A DNA stretch of 64,000 nucleotides from Psychrosphaera ytuae (GTDB lineage Bacteria > Pseudomonadota > Gammaproteobacteria > Enterobacterales > Alteromonadaceae), in assembly GCF_017638545.1 (NCBI RefSeq), contig NZ_CP072110.1:2666001-2730000 (forward strand), read 5' to 3'. Shown piece by piece: positions 34,037-44,005 of this stretch (positions within the stretch are counted from its first letter, which is position 1; each line of letters begins with the position of its first letter). A program made the position numbers and the translations under genes. The notes beneath the pieces are model-generated. The model searched no databases and had not been told where the DNA came from. It worked only from the letters and a program-made list of their open reading frames with translations.

Positions 34037-35855
34037 CGATTGCTCCTTGTTGGTATTTAGACCAACTCAAGCGTCGTTTGATGGTGTTGTTGCTATTCAC
34101 GCTCAATGCGCCAGTAAGACCAAGGATATGTTGGTCTTGTAAAATTGTTAGCTGCTTCAGCGCAAACACCAATTTGTGTGCATCGTAGCCAAACGCGAAC
34201 AACTTTTTAAGTTGGGTTTGTTGTTCACCAATTTTGTCATACAAGTCGTGTAGTTGAGGATCAGAATTACGAACTAACCACGGCATTTCAGTAAAAACTA
34301 GACCATTGAGGTCGCGCTTTTGAGATACGCTTTCGTCTACTAAATAACTGCGCGAAGATGCGTAGATAGGTAGGCGTTTGCCAAAGGCGCTAATGCTCAC
34401 ATCAAAAAACGGTTTTATGAGTCGTGTTTGCTGTGAGTTGGCAATGACATATACCGCATCGATATCGGTACGACTGCGAGCTTCGGTTTCCAATTGATTG
34501 CCAAATAGCTTTTTCATTTCGGCAATGCGCGCCTCGCTGGCAGAAACGTCAAGCAAATCTTGTACAGCATCACCAAGCTTTGAGCGGTTTCTAAAGGCTA
34601 TGGCTTCTACAGGCTCTTCAGTGGCTAGTGACCAAGCTTGATTGAAGCGCTCGTATAGGCGGCGACCCAGGGTGTTATCCGCATAAATCACCGCAGGGCG
34701 ATCAACCCCCAGCTCTAAGAAATACTCAATTGCTTGCTCAATCTCATCCTCTGGCGCCAAAGAGTAGTAATATGCAGGTAATACTTCTTGCCCTGCATAA
34801 GTTGGCATGATTTCCGGAATATTTAAATTGAGTCTAGGTAGGGTACGCAGTACATCACTGTTTTCATATTCAATGATGGTTTCTTTTTCTAATGGTCCGA
34901 CGATAAAGTCGACTTGGTTTTCGGTGATTTGTTGTTCTATTTCTTCAACGTTTAATAGTACCGTATCTAATACCAAAACGTCTGAACTGTTATTAAAATC
35001 TATCGCTGACAAGAAGCCATCTCGGATAGCCATTGCCTGCTTAGAAAGTTTACCGGATAGCGGCAACAGTAATGCAAAGCGCTGCGGAGCGTATGGCTCT
35101 ACGTTTAATAAGCTTTGAACTTGCTGCGGTAATAGCTGGTAATCCAGTGTATTGGGAAATAAGTTTTTCCAACGGTTGAGCTCACGAGGAAGTGCTGTGG
35201 CATTTGCTAGATTGGTTTTGATGACTGCTACCAATTCAACCCATGCTTGTGCACCTTCGCCAAAGTCGTATTGGAATCGTCTCAAGGTCGAGACGGGTAC
35301 CGACATAATATGTTCCCATAATAGGGTGTAAAGTAATCTAGTATCTGAAGATGAGATACGGCCTTGATACAAGGACTGTAATTGAAACGTTTCTCTGACG
35401 ACTTCAAGCGAAAACCCCTGCTGAGCATTAAGTTGGACGCCTAATATTCTCAATGCTTGGTCGAATCGCTGTGATGGGGCTCCTTGTTGTACTCTGGTGA
35501 TGACGTTTTTGGCACGTTCGGTTTGACCCACAAACAACAACGCCTTGGCGAGCTCTATATCTAATCCCACTGAGTTGTATTGGGTCTCATCAACTGCGTT
35601 TAAAATGGCTGTGATAGTAATCGTCGACTGGCCTTCTGAAATGGCCTGTTTGGCGGCCAAAATATAAAGACTGCGGCGGTCCTGATTAGAATTGGCTAAT
35701 TGCGCTTGCTGAAGGTAATAGTCACTGTTTTTGTCGACCCGTTCACGAACTGTGTCTGTTTGATCTTTTTGGATTGTTTGAGGTTGATTTGATGGCCCGG
35801 ATGAACAGGAAATCAAGAAGAACAACATAATAAAAACAACAATCAAACGCGTCAC
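34008..35855 (-). CDS. lpoA: Penicillin-binding protein activator LpoA (YraM)
   Basis: A 615-residue outer-membrane lipoprotein with lipobox 'FFLISCSSG' (Cys near residue 17). An N-terminal helical TPR-like domain (about 35-250) precedes a C-terminal periplasmic-binding-protein-like domain (about 260-600; 'RFALLLPLSGKLSKQAMAI', 'VDFIVGPLEKE'). LpoA activates the PBP1A peptidoglycan synthase across the periplasm. Divergent from rsmI; its 3' end carries the yraN start and Shine-Dalgarno. Confidence 0.95.
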   Translation of the reverse strand: MTRLIVVFIMLFFLISCSSGPSNQPQTIQKDQTDTVRERVDKNSDYYLQQAQLANSNQDRRSLYILAAKQAISEGQSTITITAILNAVDETQYNSVGLDIELAKALLFVGQTERAKNVITRVQQGAPSQRFDQALRILGVQLNAQQGFSLEVVRETFQLQSLYQGRISSSDTRLLYTLLWEHIMSVPVSTLRRFQYDFGEGAQAWVELVAVIKTNLANATALPRELNRWKNLFPNTLDYQLLPQQVQSLLNVEPYAPQRFALLLPLSGKLSKQAMAIRDGFLSAIDFNNSSDVLVLDTVLLNVEEIEQQITENQVDFIVGPLEKETIIEYENSDVLRTLPRLNLNIPEIMPTYAGQEVLPAYYYSLAPEDEIEQAIEYFLELGVDRPAVIYADNTLGRRLYERFNQAWSLATEEPVEAIAFRNRSKLGDAVQDLLDVSASEARIAEMKKLFGNQLETEARSRTDIDAVYVIANSQQTRLIKPFFDVSISAFGKRLPIYASSRSYLVDESVSQKRDLNGLVFTEMPWLVRNSDPQLHDLYDKIGEQQTQLKKLFAFGYDAHKLVFALKQLTILQDQHILGLTGALSVNSNNTIKRRLSWSKYQQGAIVEQSTPQQN

Positions 35856-35976
35856 AGGGGCTTCCTTATCAAAGGTTTTGGTTAATTAGCAGTGCACAAA
35901 AAATTATATGTTCTTGGCGTAAAAAGGTATCATACAAGTGAACACTGCTTTAAACAACGGCTTAGAAGAGGTCTCA

Positions 35977-36813
35977 ATGTCGAATCCCGGTACTTTATAC
36001 ATAGTCGCTACACCTATCGGTAACCTTTCGGATATTACAGAAAGGGCGATTTCTGTACTCAATTCTGTAGATCTTATTGCTGCTGAGGACACGCGACACA
36101 GTGGTAAACTTTTGAGTCACTTTGGCATTAAGACCAAAACCTTTGCGTTGCATGACCACAACGAAAAACAAAAAGCTCAATCATTGCTGGATCAAATAAA
36201 CCAGGGAGCGTCCATTGCGTTAATCAGCGATGCAGGTACTCCACTTATTTCAGATCCTGGATATAACTTAGTTAACCTAGCGAGAGAGCAAGGTGTCCAA
36301 GTTACTCCAATTCCAGGTCCAAGCGCAGTGATCACGGCTTTATGTGCGGCTGGTCTGCCAACGGATAAGTTTTTGTTTGCGGGTTTTTTACCGGTAAAAC
36401 AGCAAGCGCGTTTGTCGACCTTAGCTGAATATAAAAACGCTGACTTCACAGTGGTCTTTTATGAAAGTCCTCGCCGAATAATCGATACGCTTGAGTACAT
36501 CGAAGAAAGCCTTGGGGCAGAAAAAGAGGTCGTGGTTGCCAAAGAGTTAACAAAACACTTTGAATCTTTTGTCAAAGGCACACCAGCTGAGATCATCTCT
36601 TGGTTTAAGGAAGACAAGGATCGCCAACAAGGTGAGATGGTTGTGATGTTGGCCCCGAACAAAGAAGAGTCGGCACTATCAATCGAAGCAGAACAACTGA
36701 TGAAGGCTTTAATGGAAGAACTTCCAACCAAAAAAGCCGCAGCTATTACGGCCAATATTCACGGCTTAAAAAAGAACGATTTGTACAAACTAGCCCTAAC
36801 CTGGCAAGACTAA
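35977..36813 (+). CDS. rsmI: 16S rRNA (cytidine-1402 2'-O) methyltransferase RsmI
   Basis: About 278 residues from ATG 35977, with AGAGG upstream; the frame extends to a GTG at 35938. A tetrapyrrole-methylase fold protein with 'LYIVATPIGNLSDITERA', 'LIAAEDTRHSGKLLSHFGI' and the SAM loop 'LISDAGTPLISDPGYNLV'. It methylates C1402 in the ribosomal decoding centre. Divergent from lpoA, followed directly by rnpB. Confidence 0.97.
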   Translation: MSNPGTLYIVATPIGNLSDITERAISVLNSVDLIAAEDTRHSGKLLSHFGIKTKTFALHDHNEKQKAQSLLDQINQGASIALISDAGTPLISDPGYNLVNLAREQGVQVTPIPGPSAVITALCAAGLPTDKFLFAGFLPVKQQARLSTLAEYKNADFTVVFYESPRRIIDTLEYIEESLGAEKEVVVAKELTKHFESFVKGTPAEIISWFKEDKDRQQGEMVVMLAPNKEESALSIEAEQLMKALMEELPTKKAAAITANIHGLKKNDLYKLALTWQD

Positions 36814-36854
36814 AGTTACCTGCGACTTTTTTAGCATCAAAGTCAAAACTGGTG

Positions 36855-36860
36855 TATACT
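36855..36860 (+). promoter_or_regulatory. Candidate -10 element of the rnpB promoter
   Basis: TATACT eight bases before the predicted 5' end of RNase P RNA, with a GC-rich discriminator (CCGCGCC) typical of growth-rate-controlled stable RNA promoters. No clear -35 box. Confidence 0.55.
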
Positions 36861-36867
36861 CCGCGCC

Positions 36868-37280
<413 letters not shown>

Positions 37281-37404
37281 AACCTTCAATCAGTCCTTCT
37301 TTGTTAGTTTTCCCTAAAATTGTATAAAAATTAATTACTTTATAACTGGTAATTATTTTTGTATTGTTAGCAAGTTTAAAAAAATCATATCAATAAATTT
37401 AGGG

Positions 37405-40400
37405 ATGAATGCTGTGGAACGGATTCTTCGATTATTTCTGTGCAGTTTTTTAGTATTTTCTTTGGCTTCTTGTGGTGGATCTGGTGGCGATTCTGATCCT
37501 GGCCCAGAAAGACAAATCATCGACACTGATGGTGACGGGGTAGCTGATTCTTCAGATGCATTTCCAAATGACGCTTCGGAATCCCGTGACTCAGATGGTG
37601 ATGGCGTCGGCGATAATGCTGATGCATTTCCAAATAATGCTGCTGAAACGACCGATTCAGACGGCGATGGTGTAGGTGATAACGCCGACGTTTTCCCTAA
37701 CGACGCTACAGAAACGCTTGACTCAGATGGTGACGGCGTTGGTGACAATGCAGATGCGTTTCCTAATGACGCAACCGAAACTGTTGACTCTGATGGTGAT
37801 GGAGTAGGCGACAATTCCGATCTGTTTCCAACTGACGCAACTGAATCAGCTGACTCAGACGGTGATGGTGTCGGCGATAACGCTGATGCATTCCCAAATG
37901 ATGCAACTGAAACCACTGATACAGACGGTGATGGAGTAGGAGACAATGCCGATGTCTTCCCAAATGATGCTACCGAATCAGCCGACTCAGATAGTGACGG
38001 CGTAGGCGATAATGCTGATGCTTTCCCTAATGATCCAAGCGAAACAAAAGATACAGACAACGACGGTACAGGCGATAATGCTGACGCAACGCCAATGGGT
38101 GAACCGATCCCTGCATGGTCTATGTACCAAGGGAATAAGTCTCACAATGCCTACATCACCAATACTTTAAATGTCAGTGACTTCAATCAGCGCTGGAGTA
38201 AATATGTTGATTTATCATATTCAAAGCAAGGCGCAGCAGCTGATGGGTACGTATTTACTACTGCTCAAAATAAATTATCTGCTTTTTCTGCGAGAACTGG
38301 CGACCTCCTATGGAGTAAAAACCTAACAGCATCTAATCCACCTTCATATGACAACGGTAGAGTGTATGTTGTAACAGGCGGGCATAGTGATGCCTTTGTA
38401 TGGTGCTTTGATGCGGTCTCAGGTGATTTACTTTTCAAAACGTCTATTCAAGACCAATGGAGTAACTTTTATGCTCCAACTATATATGACGGTGTGATTT
38501 ACACGGCTGGTGGTTATTATGGTGGTGTGTATGCCATTGACGCTGAAACTGGTGAGGAATTATGGTGGGTTGAGCAAAACCAATATGACCTATTCACGCC
38601 GGCTGTAACAGAAGACTATGTGTTGTCTTATACAGGAGAACACAGCCCTCAACTTTCAATTATCAATCGTTTAAGTGGTGCAGTTGAAGCGAATATTGCC
38701 GACCCTAACTTTGAGTGGAATGGGTGGAGTATGCAACTGGCTCCGGTTGTTTCAGGTAATAGCGTATTGGCAGTCCACAACAATCGACTAATTCATTTTG
38801 ATCTTGCAAGTGAAACTATCGCGTGGGAGGTCTCAGGTGGTTTTGTTGGTCAGCCAGTTATCGCGGAAGACAAAGTGATAGTTATCAACAACCGTTTTCT
38901 AGAAATACGCTCGCTGGCAACAGGAGAAATAGTGTCTCAATGGGAAGACTTCGCACAGTTAGTGGGAGACTTCATTGTTGCTGATGACATTGTTTTTGCT
39001 CGTGATACGTCTAACACGTACGCAATCGACGTGACGGCTAACAAGATTGTATGGACTTTAGAAAATAAGTCAGGGCCTATGATGATTGCTGAGGGTGCCC
39101 TAATTGTTCAAGCTTTTGATGAGTTAGTTGCTATCGATGTTGGTGGTGACATTGATGAAGATGGCATTCCGGATTATTGGGAAAGACGTTATGGCTTAAA
39201 CTTTGAGCCTGATGAAGACTTAGATCAAGACGGTTTAACTGCCATTGAAGAATATGAGTTTGGAACTGAGCCTAATCTAGCCGATACGGATGGTGATGGT
39301 CTATTAGATGGCGATGAAGTCAATACTCACGGTACTTCACCATTGCTGACAGACACCGATGGTGACAGCCTAAGCGACTACGATGAAGTTATGACGCATC
39401 AAACGAATCCGACGTTAGTTGATAGTGATTCTGATGGCCTGAGTGATTCAATTGAAATTAATGCAGGTCTAGACCCGTTAAATGGGCAAGATGCAACAGA
39501 AGACACTGATGGTGATAGGTACAGTAACTACTACGAGGTACTAGCAGGGACGGACTGGAATAATAATCAAGACCATCCTCAAATAGCGAGCTGGGGAATG
39601 TTACAGGGTGGAGCAAGCCACAATGGCTATCAGCCTGTCATGTTAGATGAGGCAAACTTCTCGTTGCGTTGGCAAGGAGCCAGTGATTACAACTTTAAAG
39701 GTTTTGCTTCGGGTAAGGGGCGACTTTATACAGTGAATGGTGGCAGTCATTCGACTGCTGAGCTAAAGGCATTGGACGCCCGCAATGGCGACGTAATTTG
39801 GACATATGATTTTGGTACTCTGAATTTTGCTAGTGCTCCGAGCTTTTCTAACGATATGGTGTTTATGCATAGTGGAGGTCGCGGTGATACAGCTGTTTGG
39901 GCAGTCAATGCTTTAACTGGTGAACAGGTATTCCGCTCAGAGCATGAAAGTCAGTGGCCTAATTATAGCGCCCCTACAATTTTCCAAGGCAACATTTATG
40001 TCAACGGTGGCTACTATGGTGGCATGTTAGTCAAAGAAGCTAACTCTGGTGCAGACGTTTGGTCGACTGATGATGCCTCTTCTGGAGATATGTGGGAACC
40101 GGCCGTTAGTGATAGTTATGTTTTCCATCCAACCGATAGTGGAGTTATTGCCAGACACAGAAGTGATGGATCTGAAGCGTTTACTGTTAGCTCAAATCGC
40201 CATGAAACAACTCCAGTACTTGGTACAAATGGAAATATACTACTTTCTGGTAATACTTTAGAAAATGTTGATATCGCAACTCAAACTAGCTTGTGGACGT
40301 CAAGTCATGGAGAGATTACGGGACTACCCGCCGTTGGAAATCAAAGTGTCTATTACGTAAGTCAAGGTTCATTACATTCTGTAAACGAGGTAACCGGTGG

Positions 40401-42927
40401 CCTCCAGTGGAGCTGGAAGCCAGACTCCAACAGTATCAGAAGTAATATTGTCGCTACTGTTAATCACATTTTCATTGCAACATATTGGAAAGTATATGCA
40501 TTGTCCTCAACGACCGGACAGGTGTTATGGTCAGCCGACTTTGGTGGAGATTATCTCGCTTTGGGGGCAGAGGGTGCGTTATATGTAGGTAATATAAGTA
40601 GCGGTAATGTAGTTGCGTTCAACGTTGGTGGTGACTCAGACGAAGATGGTCTGCCAGATTGGTGGGAGCAACTGTATGGTTTGGATTGGGCCGCTAATGA
40701 CGCTGAGGAAGATTTTGATGAAGACGGTGTCACTAACCTAGCTGAGTACCAAAATAACTCAGACCCGACTTTAGTCGATTCAGATTTAGATGGTTTAAGT
40801 GATTATGAAGAAATCTTTAACTTGGGTACTCGCCCTGATCTCATAGATTCTGATGACGATGGATTACCAGATGCTTGGGAGGTTAACTACGGATTAGACC
40901 CGTTGGATGCGAGTGATGCTACATCGGATACTGATGGCGATTTAGTTGATGCAATCAATGAGTTTATTGCGTCTACAGACCCAACTAATGAAAATGATTA
41001 TCCTCAAGCTTTGGCAAATGTTTCTTACTCATTTGAAGACCAAGCATTACCTATTGGATTTGCACTATCAGATACAAGCACGAATGTAAGTATTAGCTCT
41101 GATGATGCAAGTGATGGCACCTACAGCTTATTAACACAATCTGATACAACTTTAATGTTTAGTGGATTTTTCTTGGGTACGGATCTGAGTTTTGATATCA
41201 ATCAAACCTGTAATGTTAGTGGCACTTACGTTTCTCTATTTGTAGATGGAGTGCAATATTACACTTCGTCATTAGAGTCTGGCTGGAAAACGTATACAGC
41301 GCCAATTCCATACGGTCATCATGATATCGAAATGAAGATTCAATCTTATTGCAATACTTACTTAGACAATCTTCGTTTTGAAGCGCCACCTGAGTTGTGG
41401 GAATCTGGTGCTGAAAGATTCATGATGCGCGGCAGTGAGTTACTGTTCATTGACAGTAATAATGAAGTAATTAGGACTTTAACCGTCCCTAATATTAGAT
41501 ACCAACGCGGCGACTTTGTCGTAACATTTGACAGCAGAATCGCAAATATAGGAGTGAATGACACTAAGCCAGTGGTAATGGTGTATCAACCTCTTAATCA
41601 CACTTGGCAGGAACTTAGTTCTTCAGACTGGACGAGCGTTCTGGAAACAGCCGTCGCCACCTATGACAACTATTTGTATGTTGTTGAAAGTGGATCGCGC
41701 TTGGGCATTATTCGGTTTGATTTACGCGATGGAAGCTCATCTTTTTATGGAACTGATTCTCTCGTTATAAGCCTTGACGTTGATCAACAAGGTAATTTAT
41801 TTGCCTTAACAGGCTCTGAGGTTAGTCAATTTAATGCTGAGACGATGGCGTTGGAGTCCACTAAGTCGGTCGTGTCATCGCAATATCTAGGGGTAGCGGC
41901 TAATGGCGACTTGATTTTAGTTACTAATGGTTATGAAATTATCCGATACACCAGTAACGGCTTAATCGAATCAAGAATTTCAATTCCATCAAGCGCTTAC
42001 GCTGATATACAGGTTAGGTCTGACGGAGAGATTTTTTTGCCTGGTAGTTATACCAACGCCCCTTCATTGATAACGACGACAGATTTACAAAGCTTTGAAA
42101 ATGTATATGTGTTTGGTACGTTCGTAGCTGGTTACCCAGAATTAGACAGCGACAGTGATTCGATGCCTGATTGGTGGGAAGTGATGTATCAGCTAGATCG
42201 ACATGATTCAACAGATGATGCGTCTGACGTGGATGGAGATGCTTTAACCGCAGTGCAGGAATGGGACTTACATACCAACCCAACCATGAGCGATACTGAC
42301 AGCGACGGATTGGATGATTACGATGAAACTCAAGTTCACAATACAAATCCAAATCTTGCTGATTCGGATGGTGAAGGCTTGAGTGACTATGAAGAAGTGA
42401 TAGAGTGGTCCACAAACCCTGTATTGGCTGATACCGATGCTGATGGTTTTAACGATTATCAAGAAGTTACTATCTTTAATACCGATCCAAACGATCCAAA
42501 CGATCTACCAGATGCTTTGACAAGTTATGCAGAGTCTTTTGAAGCTGCAGTTACAGGCTGGGTAGAGTCAGAAGGGAGTGATGCAGCATGGTCAACAACA
42601 CAAGCACATGCATCTGATGGTATTTCGAGCCTTAAATCAGGGGTAATTACAGATTACCAAACCTCAGCGGTAGAATTTACAAATGTTTTTGCCGAGGGCG
42701 TGTTTTCATTTGATGTAAGAACTTCGACAGAAACATGTTGCGATAACTTAAATGTATATGTGAATGGCACTTTAGTTTTAAGCAATATTATTAGTCATGA
42801 AGCTTGGCAAAACTTTCAATTAAATATTTCTGCTGGACACAATGTCATAAAGTTTGAATATAAGAAAGACGGTAGCGTGTCTAGAAGTGATGATGCTATC
42901 TACATTGATAATATTGTTTTTGAATAA
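37405..42927 (+). CDS. Giant lipoprotein with thrombospondin type-3 calcium repeats and PQQ-like beta-propellers
   Basis: 1840 residues. An N-terminal lipoprotein signal has lipobox 'SLASCGGSG' (Cys23). Residues 40-230 are nine tandem 22-residue Asp-rich repeats (core DSDGDGVGDNADAFPND). Residues 238-575 form a PQQ-like beta-propeller. Residues 577-728 are EF-hand/TSP3-like Ca2+ repeats ('DTDGDGLLDGDEV'). A second propeller at 729-1072 is clearly homologous to the first ('APTIYDGVIYTAGGYYGG' versus 'APTIFQGNIYVNGGYYGG'). More TSP3 follows (1076-1202), then a beta-sandwich (1206-1328), a third weaker propeller (1331-1577), TSP3 (1581-1700) and a C-terminal jelly-roll-like domain ending 'IDNIVFE'. 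Such proteins are surface or secreted Ca2+-stabilised scaffolds or adhesins; no catalytic residues were recognised. AGGGATG precedes the ATG. Confidence 0.9.
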   Translation: MNAVERILRLFLCSFLVFSLASCGGSGGDSDPGPERQIIDTDGDGVADSSDAFPNDASESRDSDGDGVGDNADAFPNNAAETTDSDGDGVGDNADVFPNDATETLDSDGDGVGDNADAFPNDATETVDSDGDGVGDNSDLFPTDATESADSDGDGVGDNADAFPNDATETTDTDGDGVGDNADVFPNDATESADSDSDGVGDNADAFPNDPSETKDTDNDGTGDNADATPMGEPIPAWSMYQGNKSHNAYITNTLNVSDFNQRWSKYVDLSYSKQGAAADGYVFTTAQNKLSAFSARTGDLLWSKNLTASNPPSYDNGRVYVVTGGHSDAFVWCFDAVSGDLLFKTSIQDQWSNFYAPTIYDGVIYTAGGYYGGVYAIDAETGEELWWVEQNQYDLFTPAVTEDYVLSYTGEHSPQLSIINRLSGAVEANIADPNFEWNGWSMQLAPVVSGNSVLAVHNNRLIHFDLASETIAWEVSGGFVGQPVIAEDKVIVINNRFLEIRSLATGEIVSQWEDFAQLVGDFIVADDIVFARDTSNTYAIDVTANKIVWTLENKSGPMMIAEGALIVQAFDELVAIDVGGDIDEDGIPDYWERRYGLNFEPDEDLDQDGLTAIEEYEFGTEPNLADTDGDGLLDGDEVNTHGTSPLLTDTDGDSLSDYDEVMTHQTNPTLVDSDSDGLSDSIEINAGLDPLNGQDATEDTDGDRYSNYYEVLAGTDWNNNQDHPQIASWGMLQGGASHNGYQPVMLDEANFSLRWQGASDYNFKGFASGKGRLYTVNGGSHSTAELKALDARNGDVIWTYDFGTLNFASAPSFSNDMVFMHSGGRGDTAVWAVNALTGEQVFRSEHESQWPNYSAPTIFQGNIYVNGGYYGGMLVKEANSGADVWSTDDASSGDMWEPAVSDSYVFHPTDSGVIARHRSDGSEAFTVSSNRHETTPVLGTNGNILLSGNTLENVDIATQTSLWTSSHGEITGLPAVGNQSVYYVSQGSLHSVNEVTGGLQWSWKPDSNSIRSNIVATVNHIFIATYWKVYALSSTTGQVLWSADFGGDYLALGAEGALYVGNISSGNVVAFNVGGDSDEDGLPDWWEQLYGLDWAANDAEEDFDEDGVTNLAEYQNNSDPTLVDSDLDGLSDYEEIFNLGTRPDLIDSDDDGLPDAWEVNYGLDPLDASDATSDTDGDLVDAINEFIASTDPTNENDYPQALANVSYSFEDQALPIGFALSDTSTNVSISSDDASDGTYSLLTQSDTTLMFSGFFLGTDLSFDINQTCNVSGTYVSLFVDGVQYYTSSLESGWKTYTAPIPYGHHDIEMKIQSYCNTYLDNLRFEAPPELWESGAERFMMRGSELLFIDSNNEVIRTLTVPNIRYQRGDFVVTFDSRIANIGVNDTKPVVMVYQPLNHTWQELSSSDWTSVLETAVATYDNYLYVVESGSRLGIIRFDLRDGSSSFYGTDSLVISLDVDQQGNLFALTGSEVSQFNAETMALESTKSVVSSQYLGVAANGDLILVTNGYEIIRYTSNGLIESRISIPSSAYADIQVRSDGEIFLPGSYTNAPSLITTTDLQSFENVYVFGTFVAGYPELDSDSDSMPDWWEVMYQLDRHDSTDDASDVDGDALTAVQEWDLHTNPTMSDTDSDGLDDYDETQVHNTNPNLADSDGEGLSDYEEVIEWSTNPVLADTDADGFNDYQEVTIFNTDPNDPNDLPDALTSYAESFEAAVTGWVESEGSDAAWSTTQAHASDGISSLKSGVITDYQTSAVEFTNVFAEGVFSFDVRTSTETCCDNLNVYVNGTLVLSNIISHEAWQNFQLNISAGHNVIKFEYKKDGSVSRSDDAIYIDNIVFE
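37522..38094 (+). repeat. Nine tandem 66-bp coding repeats (TSP3 block)
   Basis: Each 66-bp unit encodes 22 residues with the core D(S/T)DGDGVGDNAD.FPNDATE. Units differ at synonymous positions but remain alike at DNA level, so recombination could change copy number in-frame. The antisense strand is also open here, an artefact of the repeat. Confidence 0.92.
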
Positions 42928-42965
42928 AACATTCATTAATTTGCAGTAACAAAAAGGAAATTATA

Positions 42966-43856
42966 ATGAACGGAATGACCACAACATTTAAAAAGATTAT
43001 TGGCGCAACTCTAGTTAGTAGTGTTGCTGTATTTGGCGCTCAAGCTGAACAAACACAGAGCTCGGTTTGGAAAGTATCAAAAGGTGAAGATACTGTGTTG
43101 GTAGGTGGTACAGTTCACATCTTACCTGTTTCTGAGTTCCCTCTACCAAGTCAATTTGATGCAGCATATAAACTAGCTGATGCTGTTGTTTTAGAAACTA
43201 AACTTCCGGATCCAACTGATCAACAAGCACAATTAAAGTTGATGCAGGGAATGATGTATAACAATGGTGAAAACATTAAACAGCACATTTCCCCAGAAAC
43301 AGTGGCTCGATTGACGGACTATTTTGCCAGTATCGGCGGTAACTTTGAGCAAATGGCGGGTTTTAGACCTGGCCCATTGGCTTCTGTTATTGTGATGATG
43401 GAAGCACAACGCGCTGGTATTGCAGGACAAGGCGTGGATGCGTATTACTCACAGATCGCACAACGTGACCAAAAACCATTAGAGTATCTAGAAAGTTTGG
43501 ACTTTCAGTTAGAGCTAATGGCAAAAATGGGCCAAGGTGAAGAAGACTTCATGTTAAATCAAAATTTAGACTATGTTCCTAAAGTAGGTGATCTGATTAA
43601 AGATATGATTGCAGCTTGGCGAGTTGGTGATACAAAAGTTTTGAATGAATTAGCCCTTGTTAAAATGAAACAAGACTCTCCAAAGTCTTATGATGCAATG
43701 ATGACCCAACGCAATATTGACTGGGTTCCAAAAATTGAAGCTATGTTTGGGGATGACGATAAAGAGTTAGTTTTAGTTGGTGTAGGTCACTTAGTTGGGG
43801 AAGACAGTGTTTTAAAAATGTTAGAGGAAAAAGGATATAAAGTTGAACGCTTTTGA
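42966..43856 (+). CDS. TraB/GumN family protein
   Basis: A 296-residue secreted protein with a signal peptide (about 1-27, ending 'VFGAQAEQ'). TraB/GumN family landmarks are the N-terminal 'VWKVSKGEDTVLVGGTVHIL' and the C-terminal 'LVLVGVGHLVGEDSVLKMLE'. Two conserved GxxH-type motifs (GTVH and GVGH) and a Glu in 'VVLETKL' match the putative metal-binding set of Tiki/TraB proteases. Protease activity here is inference. AAGGA precedes the ATG. It lies 38 bp after the giant lipoprotein and may be co-transcribed with it; a terminator follows. Confidence 0.88.
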   Translation: MNGMTTTFKKIIGATLVSSVAVFGAQAEQTQSSVWKVSKGEDTVLVGGTVHILPVSEFPLPSQFDAAYKLADAVVLETKLPDPTDQQAQLKLMQGMMYNNGENIKQHISPETVARLTDYFASIGGNFEQMAGFRPGPLASVIVMMEAQRAGIAGQGVDAYYSQIAQRDQKPLEYLESLDFQLELMAKMGQGEEDFMLNQNLDYVPKVGDLIKDMIAAWRVGDTKVLNELALVKMKQDSPKSYDAMMTQRNIDWVPKIEAMFGDDDKELVLVGVGHLVGEDSVLKMLEEKGYKVERF

Positions 43857-43883
43857 ACTGTTCCCTTAATTTATACAAAATAG

Positions 43884-43915
43884 AAAAAAACGACCGATAG
43901 TAGGTCGTTTTTTTT
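43884..43915 (+). terminator. Terminator after the TraB/GumN gene
   Basis: AAAAAAACGACC/GGTCGTTTTTTTT stem with a GATAGTA loop, about 30 bp after the stop codon. Confidence 0.88.
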
Positions 43916-44005
43916 GTTTTTGACTATCCTTGTAATAATCAAAATTCTTAATGTTATGAGTTTGTTGACGTTACTTTCAGCAATTTCAAGTTGGGATAGG
44001 GCTAA

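Noticed and set aside
37353..38060. Long antisense frame of Ser/Pro-rich repeats opposite the TSP3 block
   Set aside because: It is the mirror of a codon-periodic repeat; it has no ribosome-binding site, and the plus-strand reading has clear domains and a lipobox.
37522..38094. Regular repeats considered as a CRISPR array
   Set aside because: Units are contiguous 66-bp coding repeats without unique spacers, and no cas genes are present.
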